A DNA stretch of 64,000 bases from Solirubrobacter ginsenosidimutans (GTDB taxonomy: Bacteria > Actinomycetota > Thermoleophilia > Solirubrobacterales > Solirubrobacteraceae), in NCBI RefSeq assembly GCF_027587205.1, contig NZ_JAPDOD010000022.1, positions 92,672 through 156,671 of the forward strand, written 5' to 3'. Both the position numbers and the translations under genes were made by a program. Shown here one piece after another: positions 57,778 to 64,000 of the stretch (its first letter is position 1; every line of letters begins with the position of its first letter). Under the pieces are notes generated by a model. It saw nothing but the letters and a program-made list of their open reading frames with translations. It ran no database searches and was not told where the DNA came from.

Positions 57778-58988
57778 GCCGAGACCATTCCGGCCGCCAC
57801 GGTGTCGTTCGTCGCCTCGTCGATGAGGATGAACGCGCCGGTGGCGTGGCACTGCTCGTAGGCGTCGGCGGCGATGTCGCCGCCGAGGCGCAGACCGACG
57901 TGCGCGATGTCGTTGAGGCGCAGCTCGTCGGCCGCGGGCCATTCGAGCGTCTCGAACTCGATCCGGCCGACGATGCTGTCGATCCGCGCCGGGACGGTGC
58001 GCGTGCCGTGCTTGAGCAGGAAGCGGTCGCGCTCGCGGGCGGGGCGGTCGCCGAGCCAGCACAGCGTCGCGCGCAGCTCGCGCGTGGGCTCGGGCGCGTC
58101 CTCGAGGGCGGCGATCAGCTCGCCGCGGGCGAGATCGACCTCGTCCTCGAGCCGGACTGACACGCTCAGCGGCGCGTCGACCTGCTCCGCGGTGCCGTCG
58201 GCGTCGCGCACCTCGGCCACCCGGGTGCGGGCACCAGAAGGGAGGACCACGACCTCGTCGCCCGCCTTCAGCGTGCCGGCGGCGAGCCGCCCGGCGGCCC
58301 AGCGCGTCCCGCCTTCGCCGCGCAGGACGACCTGGATCGGCAGCCGCGCGCCGTGCACGGCGGGCGGCTCGACGGGAATCGTCTCGAGGCGCTCCAGCAG
58401 CGGCGAACCGGCGTACCAGGGCATGTTCGACGAGCGATCGACGACGTTGTCGCCGTTCAGGGCGCTGATCGGGATGAACTCGATCTCGTGCAGGCCGACC
58501 TTGGCGCCGAGCTCGAGTACCTGGCGCACGATGTCGTCAAAGCGCTCCTCGGAGAACTCGACCAGGTCCATCTTGTTGACGGCCACGATCACGTGGCTGA
58601 CCCGCAGCAGGGCGGCGATCGTGGCGTGCCGGCGCGACTGCTCGGTCAGGCCCGCGCGGGCGTCGACCAGCAGCAGGGCGAGATCGGCCGTCGACGCGCC
58701 CGTGACCATGTTGCGCGTGTACTGCGCGTGGCCGGGGCAGTCGGCGAGGATGAAGCGCCGCTTGGGCGTCGCGAACGAGCGGTAGGCGACGTCGATCGTG
58801 ATGCCCTGCTCGCGCTCGGCGCGCAGGCCGTCGGTGAGCAGCGCGAGGTCGAGCCCGTTGACGCTTCGCTCCTCGACGTGCGCGAGCTGGTCGGCGAGCA
58901 CGGCCTTGGCGTCGTAGAGCAGCCGCCCGATCAGGGTCGACTTGCCGTCGTCCACTGACCCGGCGGTGGCGAGACGAAGGAGGTCCAT
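57774..58988 (-). CDS. cysN: Sulfate adenylyltransferase subunit 1 (GTPase)
   Basis: 404 residues. The GTPase G1 GSVDDGKSTLIGRLLYD, G3 DCPGHAQY and G4 NKMD are present, with the two beta-barrel domains behind. It hydrolyses GTP to drive synthesis of adenosine 5'-phosphosulfate together with CysD. There is no fused CysC kinase domain (the protein ends at 404 residues). The start at 58988 is two bases from the cysD stop. It is the last gene of the sulfate-assimilation operon. Confidence 0.93.
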   Translation of the reverse strand: MDLLRLATAGSVDDGKSTLIGRLLYDAKAVLADQLAHVEERSVNGLDLALLTDGLRAEREQGITIDVAYRSFATPKRRFILADCPGHAQYTRNMVTGASTADLALLLVDARAGLTEQSRRHATIAALLRVSHVIVAVNKMDLVEFSEERFDDIVRQVLELGAKVGLHEIEFIPISALNGDNVVDRSSNMPWYAGSPLLERLETIPVEPPAVHGARLPIQVVLRGEGGTRWAAGRLAAGTLKAGDEVVVLPSGARTRVAEVRDADGTAEQVDAPLSVSVRLEDEVDLARGELIAALEDAPEPTRELRATLCWLGDRPARERDRFLLKHGTRTVPARIDSIVGRIEFETLEWPAADELRLNDIAHVGLRLGGDIAADAYEQCHATGAFILIDEATNDTVAAGMVSA

Positions 58989-58990
58989 GG

Positions 58991-59908
58991 CTAGAAGTAC
59001 CCCTCCTTCTTGCGATCTTCCATCGCGGCCTCGCTCGCCCGGTCGTCGGCGCGGGTCTCGCCGCGCTCGGTGATGTTCGTCGCCGCGATCTCTGCGACGA
59101 CCTCGGGCAGCGTGGAGGCGGTGGAGCGCACCGCGCCCGTGCAGCTCATGTCGCCGACCGTGCGATAGCGCACGGACGCGGTGAACGGCTCCTCTCCCTC
59201 CATGAGCTCGATGAACGGGCTGACGGCGTAGAGCATCCCGTCGCGCGGGAAGACCTCGCGCTCGTGGGCCATGTAGATGTTCGGGAGCTCGAGCTCCTCC
59301 TGCGCGATGTACTGCCAGACGTCGAGCTCGGTCCAGTTGGAGATCGGAAACGCGCGGATGTTCTCGCCGCGGCGCACGCGCGCGTTGTAGAGGTCCCAGA
59401 GCTCGGGGCGCTGGCGGCGCGGGTCCCAGGTGCCGAAGTCGTCGCGGAACGAGAGCACGCGCTCCTTGGCGCGGGCGCGCTCCTCGTCCCGGCGGGCGCC
59501 GCCGAAGCAGGCGTCGAGCTCGTACTCCTCGATCGCGTCGAGCAGCGTCACCGTCTGCAGCCGGTTGCGTGAGGCGCGCGGACCGGTCTCCTCACGCACG
59601 CGGCCGGCGTCGATCGACGCCTGGACGGACCCGACGAGCAGCTCGAGATCGTTCTCCGCCACGAGCCGGTCGCGGAAGGCGATGACCTCGGGGAAGTTGT
59701 GGCCGGTGTCGATGTGCAGAAGCGGGAACGGCACGTTGCCCGGCGCGAACGCCTTCTGGGCGAGCCGGACGAGCACGATCGAGTCCTTGCCGCCGCTGAA
59801 CAGCAACGCGGGCTTCTCGCGCTCGGCCGCGACCTCGCGCAGGACGTGGATGGCCTCGGCCTCAAGCGCGCGCAGGTGCGACAGCGCGGGTTGCGTTATG
59901 GCGGTCAC
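58991..59908 (-). CDS. cysD: Sulfate adenylyltransferase subunit 2
   Basis: 305 residues from the GTG at 59908. ALLFSGGKDSIVLVRLA (PP-loop), LLHIDTGHNFPEVIAFRD, RRDEERARAKERVLSFRD and WTELDVWQYI are typical. The C-terminal EDRKKEGYF ending is the family mark. It makes APS from ATP and sulfate with CysN. The upstream frame continues without homology. Twenty-eight bases separate it from cysH. Confidence 0.94.
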   Translation of the reverse strand: MTAITQPALSHLRALEAEAIHVLREVAAEREKPALLFSGGKDSIVLVRLAQKAFAPGNVPFPLLHIDTGHNFPEVIAFRDRLVAENDLELLVGSVQASIDAGRVREETGPRASRNRLQTVTLLDAIEEYELDACFGGARRDEERARAKERVLSFRDDFGTWDPRRQRPELWDLYNARVRRGENIRAFPISNWTELDVWQYIAQEELELPNIYMAHEREVFPRDGMLYAVSPFIELMEGEEPFTASVRYRTVGDMSCTGAVRSTASTLPEVVAEIAATNITERGETRADDRASEAAMEDRKKEGYF

Positions 59909-59936
59909 GGGTCGGTCCTTGCGTTCAGCGAAACTT

Positions 59937-60524
59937 TTAGACGTGCAGGCCGCACTCGGTCTTGGACAAGCCCGCCCAGCGACCCTCGCGGCCGCTGCCC
60001 GGGTTCGTGCACGGTGCGCAGCCGATCGACTCATAGCCCTGATCGTGCAGCGGGTGGTACGGGAGGTCGCGCTCGTTGATGCGGCGCCAGAGGTCCTTCT
60101 CGGTCCACTCGACGAGCGGGTTGAACTTCCAGATGCCGCGCTTGTCGTCCCACTCGACCGGCTGGGCGTTGGCGCGCGTGGGCGACTGCTCGCGGCGGAT
60201 GCCGGTGATCCAGGCATCGACGCCTCCGAGCGCGCGCTCCAGCGCGGCGACCTTGCGCTCGCCGCAGCAGTGCTCCGGGCCGGTCCAGTCGCCGGTGGCG
60301 TCCTCGATCGCGATGTCGACGCCGAAGCGCTGCTCGAACGCCCGCCAGGTCGCGAGCGTCTCCGGGAACAGCACGCCGGTGTCGATCGTGACGATGCGGG
60401 CGTCGGGCGCGAGCCGGATCAGCTCGTCGACCAGGACCGACTCCTCCTTCTGGAAGGAGCACAGCATGACCAGCCGCGGATGGTGGCGCTCGACCGCCTG
60501 GGCCAGCACCTCTGTGACGTCCAC
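59937..60524 (-). CDS. cysH: APS/PAPS reductase (iron-sulfur type)
   Basis: 195 residues from the GTG at 60524. LCSFQKEESVLVDELIRLAPDARIVTIDTGVLFPET is the substrate site. The Cys pairs CCGERKV and GCAPCT, together with the C-terminal KTECGLHV, are the marks of enzymes with a [4Fe-4S] cluster that reduce APS (rather than PAPS) using thioredoxin. No CysC kinase gene is seen in the window, consistent with APS as substrate. The protein is shorter than E. coli CysH and begins directly at the substrate site, so it may start upstream with a rarer codon. The TAG of the sulfite reductase overlaps its GTG. Confidence 0.88.
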   Translation of the reverse strand: MDVTEVLAQAVERHHPRLVMLCSFQKEESVLVDELIRLAPDARIVTIDTGVLFPETLATWRAFEQRFGVDIAIEDATGDWTGPEHCCGERKVAALERALGGVDAWITGIRREQSPTRANAQPVEWDDKRGIWKFNPLVEWTEKDLWRRINERDLPYHPLHDQGYESIGCAPCTNPGSGREGRWAGLSKTECGLHV

Positions 60525-62110
60525 TAGCTCACCGGTTCTTCGACCGGCGTGAGCTCGTTCGTCCACCATTCCGGCTCGGTGCGGCCCGCGAAGTCGCGGA
60601 ACGTCTCGCCGGCGTCGTGATTGTGCTCGTAGAGGCTGAAGATCCGCAGCAGCGTCTCGTTGAGATCCCAGTGCGGGACCTTCTTGAGCACCACGTCGCC
60701 GAACTTCGGGCTCTCGCCCAGATGGCCGCCGATGCGGATGTCCATCGCCTCGACGAACTCGCCGTCGACCTTCTTGAGCACGCCCTCGATGCCGACGTCG
60801 GCGATCTGGTGCTGCGCGCAGCTCGAGGAGCAGCCGGCGAAGTGCAGCCGGAAGTCCTCGCCGTGGCCGTTGGGGCGCACGTGCTCGTCCAGGAACTTCG
60901 CGATCTCGACCGCGCGGCTCTTGGTGTAGACCTTCGCCAGGCCGCAGAACTCCTTGCCGGTGCAGGTCTGCAGGCCGCGCTGGAAGAGCGTGGGCGCGGG
61001 GGTGAGGTCTGAGACCAGCGGCTCGGCGAGCAGCGCGTCGACGTGCTCGTTCGGGATCCACGGCAGCACGACGTTCTGCTGGTGCGTGAGCCGCAGCGCG
61101 TCGTCGGCGTTGGAGCCGTGCTTGCGGGCGAGCTGGGCCAGCTCGAGCAGCTGGTGGGCCTTCAGGCGGCCGACCGGCACGACCATGCCGACCGTGCTGT
61201 GCGCGCCGTCGGCCTGGGGGAGGACGCCGATGTGGTCCTCGCCCGACAGGCCCGGGGCCTTGGGGACGCCGTGGCGCAGGTCGCGGCCGACGCGCTCGAT
61301 GATCTCGGCGCGCAGCGCCTCGGGCCCGATCCGGTCGACGAGGAACTTCAGGCGGGCCTTGCCACGCGCCTTCCGGTTGTCGTCGGAGTCGCGGAAGATC
61401 CCCGTGACGGCGGCCACGACCTCGGGCGCCTCCTCGGGGGAGACGAAGATGTCGACCCAGCGGGCGAAGCGCGGCGCGGTGCTCAGGCCGCCGCCGACGC
61501 GCAGGTTGAAGCCCTTCGTGCCGTCCTCGTGGATCGCCGCGGAGAGCGCGATGTCGTTGATCAGGCCGCGGGCGCAGTCCTCGGCGCAACCTGTGACCGA
61601 GACCTTGTACTTGCGCGGCAGGTTCGAGTAGAGCTTGTTGTCGAGGAAGTACTCGTGGATCGCCTCGGACGTGGCGTACCCGTCGACGATCTCGTCGTGC
61701 GCGAGGCCGGAGACCGTGCAGCCGACGACGTTGCGGGTGATGTCACCGCACGCGCCGGAAGTGGTCATGCCGACGGCCTCGAGGCGCCGGAAGATCTCGG
61801 GGATGTTGTCCAGCGTGATCCAGTGGATCTGGAAGCACTGGCGCGTCGTGCAGTCGATCACGCCGCGGCCGAACTCTTCGGCGATGCCGGCCATCGTCTC
61901 GACCTGGGCCGCGCTCAGCTTGCCCTGGATCACCTTGACGCGCATCATGAAATGCCCGTCGCCGGTGTTGTGGGCGTAGAGGCCGTACCACTTGAGAAGG
62001 CCGACGTGGTCGGGATCCAAGGTTTCCCACCCCTCGCGCGCGGCGCGGAGAAGCTCCGGGAGTACGTCGAGTCCGTCCGTGGCCGCCTTGATGCGTTCGA
62101 TCTTGCTCAT
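60524..62110 (-). CDS. sir: Ferredoxin-type sulfite (or nitrite) reductase
   Basis: 528 residues. The sirohaem-[4Fe-4S] Cys residues are seen in LQTCTGKEFCGLAK and AGCSSSCAQHQ (C-x5-C and C-x3-C). The N-terminal half-domain has TTRQCFQIHWITLDNIPEIF and SGACGDITRNVVGC. It reduces sulfite to sulfide, using reduced ferredoxin. The gene order after it (cysH, cysD, cysN) makes the sulfite role much more likely than nitrite. Transcription starts in a 64-base divergent region containing an inverted repeat. Confidence 0.92.
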   Translation of the reverse strand: MSKIERIKAATDGLDVLPELLRAAREGWETLDPDHVGLLKWYGLYAHNTGDGHFMMRVKVIQGKLSAAQVETMAGIAEEFGRGVIDCTTRQCFQIHWITLDNIPEIFRRLEAVGMTTSGACGDITRNVVGCTVSGLAHDEIVDGYATSEAIHEYFLDNKLYSNLPRKYKVSVTGCAEDCARGLINDIALSAAIHEDGTKGFNLRVGGGLSTAPRFARWVDIFVSPEEAPEVVAAVTGIFRDSDDNRKARGKARLKFLVDRIGPEALRAEIIERVGRDLRHGVPKAPGLSGEDHIGVLPQADGAHSTVGMVVPVGRLKAHQLLELAQLARKHGSNADDALRLTHQQNVVLPWIPNEHVDALLAEPLVSDLTPAPTLFQRGLQTCTGKEFCGLAKVYTKSRAVEIAKFLDEHVRPNGHGEDFRLHFAGCSSSCAQHQIADVGIEGVLKKVDGEFVEAMDIRIGGHLGESPKFGDVVLKKVPHWDLNETLLRIFSLYEHNHDAGETFRDFAGRTEPEWWTNELTPVEEPVS

Positions 62111-62151
62111 GGGGTCCGCTTCACGGTACCCGAAAACCCATGGATCACAAG

Positions 62152-62168
62152 TAATCGGATCAGGATTA
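62152..62168. promoter_or_regulatory. Inverted repeat TAATC-N7-GATTA, operator candidate
   Basis: A perfect inverted repeat in an AT-rich stretch, located 42 bases from the sulfite-reductase start and seven bases before the nuclease-like gene start. It is the only obvious regulatory signal controlling the divergent pair. The regulator is unknown; a sulfur-responsive repressor is an inference from context. Confidence 0.5.
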
Positions 62169-62174
62169 AGAAAT

Positions 62175-63065
62175 ATGGATGCGGATCAAGATTCTTCCTG
62201 GAAACTCGACCAATCTGGTGAAGATTGGGTCTGCCTTGCTGGAGCGTTGATCGTCGTCGGTAAGAGCCCCGACGGCGACTCCATCCGCTTCATCCCGGAA
62301 AACCCTGCGCTGCTGAGGGGTTTAGCTGGAGCGGACGCGATCGACCCCTCCGCGGACGGGTCCGTGCAGCTCCGGCTGGACGGGATCGACACCCCCGAGA
62401 CCCACTACAACGGACTCGCTCAACCACTCGGCGAGCCGGCGCGCGACGAGCTGCTCGCGTGGTGCGGGTTCAGCGAGGTGCGTTGGAACGCTGACCAGGT
62501 CGTCGCGTCGCAACCCGCGTCGATCCCGGCCGCGGTGCTGACGCGGATGGCCGACGTCAACGGCCGGCCGATCGCGCTGCTCCTCGTAGGCGAGGGGCTG
62601 CCCACGGATGGCGCGTCGGTGGCGGTCGACGACGCCCTGGTCGCGCGGACGGCCAACTTCGCCCTGGCCGCGTCGGGTGCGGCGTACCCGACCGTCTACG
62701 GCACGACGCCGGAGCCGGTTCGCGCGGCGCTGCTCGCTCCGGCACGCGAGGCACACGCCGCGGGCCGTGGCGTGTGGGCGGTCGACGCGAGCGGCGGGTT
62801 CGAGCTGCGCTCGCAGGCGTCGATCGGCCCGGCGGGCGCACTGATCCTCCCGAAGCTCTTCCGCCGTTGCTCGGACTATCTGAAGGCGGGGATGAGCGGC
62901 GAGACGCTGATCGAGTGGCTCCGGCGCCGCCAGACGGGGCGCAACGCGCAGGACGATCCGGTCGTGGTGGGTGGGAAGACCGTGCGGCTCAGTGATCTGC
63001 TGCGCCAGGACGGCCGCCGCATCTCGCTCACGGTGAGTCCGCTGGACATGGTCTTCCTGGATTAG
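62175..63065 (+). CDS. Staphylococcal-nuclease-like (SNase fold) protein
   Basis: 296 residues; no signal peptide. WVCLAGALIVVGKSPDGDSIRFIPEN and VQLRLDGIDTPETHY (the R-x-x-GIDTPE signature of thermonucleases) identify an OB-fold SNase domain; the third motif GLAQPLGEPARDEL follows. The C-terminus has VRLSDLLRQDGRRISLTVSPLDMVFLD. In other actinobacteria such proteins are annotated as nucleases, but the activity is not established and the catalytic Arg/Glu set is only partly visible. It starts seven bases after the operator candidate; it is oriented away from the sulfite-reductase operon. Confidence 0.78.
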   Translation: MDADQDSSWKLDQSGEDWVCLAGALIVVGKSPDGDSIRFIPENPALLRGLAGADAIDPSADGSVQLRLDGIDTPETHYNGLAQPLGEPARDELLAWCGFSEVRWNADQVVASQPASIPAAVLTRMADVNGRPIALLLVGEGLPTDGASVAVDDALVARTANFALAASGAAYPTVYGTTPEPVRAALLAPAREAHAAGRGVWAVDASGGFELRSQASIGPAGALILPKLFRRCSDYLKAGMSGETLIEWLRRRQTGRNAQDDPVVVGGKTVRLSDLLRQDGRRISLTVSPLDMVFLD

Positions 63066-64000
63066 TCAAACAGCGCGTCGGGCGTGACGTTGAGGCGCCG
63101 CCTCGTCACGATCGGCGCGCCGTACGGGTTCAGCGGATCGTCGGGCAGCCGCGTGACGTCGCAGGTCGCCAGGACCTCGGGCGTGAGGAAGCGGCTCGGC
63201 TTGCCGTAGCCGTGGGCGTCGTCGCGGCCGTGCGGGCGGTGGTGGTAGCGGACCGGCACGTAGAGCGTGAGGTGGCGGCGCGCGCGGGTCATGCCCACGT
63301 AGAGCAGCCGCCGCTCCTCGTCGATCTCCTCGCTCGTCCCCGCCGCCATGCACGCGGGGAAGTTCCCGTCGTAGACCGCGAGCACGTGCACGCTGTCCCA
63401 CTCCAGGCCCTTGGCAGAGTGGATCGTCGAGATCGTCAGGTAGTCCTCGTCGAGGTGCGGCGGCTGGGCGATGTCGGCGCTCGAACTCGGCGGGTCGAGC
63501 ACGAGTTCGGCGACGAAATGCCGCGGGTCGTTCGCCTGATACGCGGCGGCGACGAGCTGATCGAGGTCCTGCACCCGCAGCGCGCCGTCGGGATAGCGCA
63601 GGCGGATCAGCGGCGCCAGCACGTCGCGCAGGCCCTCCGCGCGCGGCCCGGGCCGCGGTTCCTCGCGTGCGGCGCGCAACGCCGCGATCAGCGCGTCGGC
63701 GCTCTCGCGCGCCCCGGCAGGAACGACCTCGCGCGCCGACGCCCACGCCGCCAGGCGGTCCGGCACCGCCGCGAGCCGCCCCTCGCCGACCTCGTCCCGC
63801 GCCGACGCCGCCAGCCGCGGCGCGCCCCCTCGGGCGCCGCCGGCGGAACGAAGGTCACCTTCGTCGGGCACAGCACGGATAACTTTGCCCTCGCTGAGCC
63901 GAGCCGCGGAAATGGCGCCGGCCGGAGGCTCGCCGGCGCGGCCCACGCCGGCGGCCGCGCCGTCCACGCCCGCGGCAGCGCCGCCCACGCCCGCGCCGCC
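63062..64000 (-). CDS. UvrD/Rep-type superfamily-1 helicase, C-terminal part (partial)
   Basis: The frame is open to the right edge of the window, so the start lies outside. Motif V (TISTIHSAKGLEWDSVHVLAVYD) and motif VI (EERRLLYVGMTRARRHLTL) are intact. The upstream portion has an extended low-complexity Gly/Ala/Val stretch (about the first 25 visible residues, GVGGAAAGVDGAAAG pattern) not seen in classical UvrD, located between the helicase subdomains. Over 300 residues are visible. The 3' end overlaps the nuclease-like gene by four bases. Function: 3'-5' DNA unwinding in repair or recombination. Confidence 0.82.
   Translation of the reverse strand, partial: GGAGVGGAAAGVDGAAAGVGRAGEPPAGAISAARLSEGKVIRAVPDEGDLRSAGGARGGAPRLAASARDEVGEGRLAAVPDRLAAWASAREVVPAGARESADALIAALRAAREEPRPGPRAEGLRDVLAPLIRLRYPDGALRVQDLDQLVAAAYQANDPRHFVAELVLDPPSSSADIAQPPHLDEDYLTISTIHSAKGLEWDSVHVLAVYDGNFPACMAAGTSEEIDEERRLLYVGMTRARRHLTLYVPVRYHHRPHGRDDAHGYGKPSRFLTPEVLATCDVTRLPDDPLNPYGAPIVTRRRLNVTPDALFD

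Overview
The window is about 70 percent GC, carries genes at high density with many 1-20 base overlaps, and uses GTG and TTG starts freely. It looks like chromosome of a high-GC Actinomycetota. A class Thermoleophilia (Solirubrobacter/Conexibacter-like) origin is my best guess, from the nicotinoprotein alcohol dehydrogenase of the Rubrobacter type, the LHDGAQQRL histidine kinases, the lineage-typical secreted repeat proteins and the Mtr4-like DUF3516 helicase. This is an inference, not a database match. No tRNA, rRNA, CRISPR array, transposase or phage gene was seen.

Left part (1-13839): a probable cyclic-di-GMP-I riboswitch sits upstream of a secreted CAP-domain protein. It is followed by an orphan histidine kinase, an SUI1/YciH factor, LtrA, a DUF1989 protein, succinate-semialdehyde dehydrogenase, a 430-base foldback element with about 127-base inverted arms, an MBL-fold hydrolase, a stand-alone CheB-like domain that lacks its catalytic His, a secreted glycoside hydrolase, and an operon of NDMA-dependent alcohol dehydrogenase, MoxR AAA ATPase and VWA protein.

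13840-26082: a four-gene secreted-protein locus (14014-17714) with two paralogous Ig-like proteins flanking a small subunit-like protein. I consider it the best candidate for an undescribed surface system. Next come a PAS-GGDEF-EAL protein, a BlaI/M56 pair, a Sec-exported RTX-repeat protein, a cyclopropane-synthase-like methyltransferase, a VOC protein, asparaginase and a PaaX repressor.

26081-34123: a catabolic block on the plus strand: HxlR regulator, adenine-deaminase-like amidohydrolase, benzoate-CoA-ligase-type enzyme, an unknown 117-residue protein, an SDR, then (after a palindromic terminator) an aldehyde dehydrogenase, an enoyl-CoA hydratase and an FAD reductase. The set could convert an acid to its CoA ester and process it by beta-oxidation-like steps; the substrate is unknown.

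34120-53773: two more orphan LHDGAQQRL kinases, a large SF2 helicase, several hydrolases and thioesterases, a ferritin-like diiron protein, a gamma-carbonic-anhydrase-fold protein, an RsbW-like kinase, a lipoyl-ligase-like protein, Mn catalase, a D-amino-acid-oxidase-like enzyme plus amidase, a PRC-barrel membrane protein, a Vps62-like protein and a STAS protein. Copies of a CCACCTAAGGGG palindrome occur at 30641, 47431 and 47501.

53770-64000: PEP carboxylase, an unknown membrane protein, and the complete assimilatory sulfate reduction operon on the minus strand (sulfite reductase, APS/PAPS reductase, CysD, CysN). This operon is divergent from a nuclease-like gene across a TAATC-N7-GATTA operator candidate. 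The window closes in the C-terminal part of a UvrD-type helicase that continues past the right edge.
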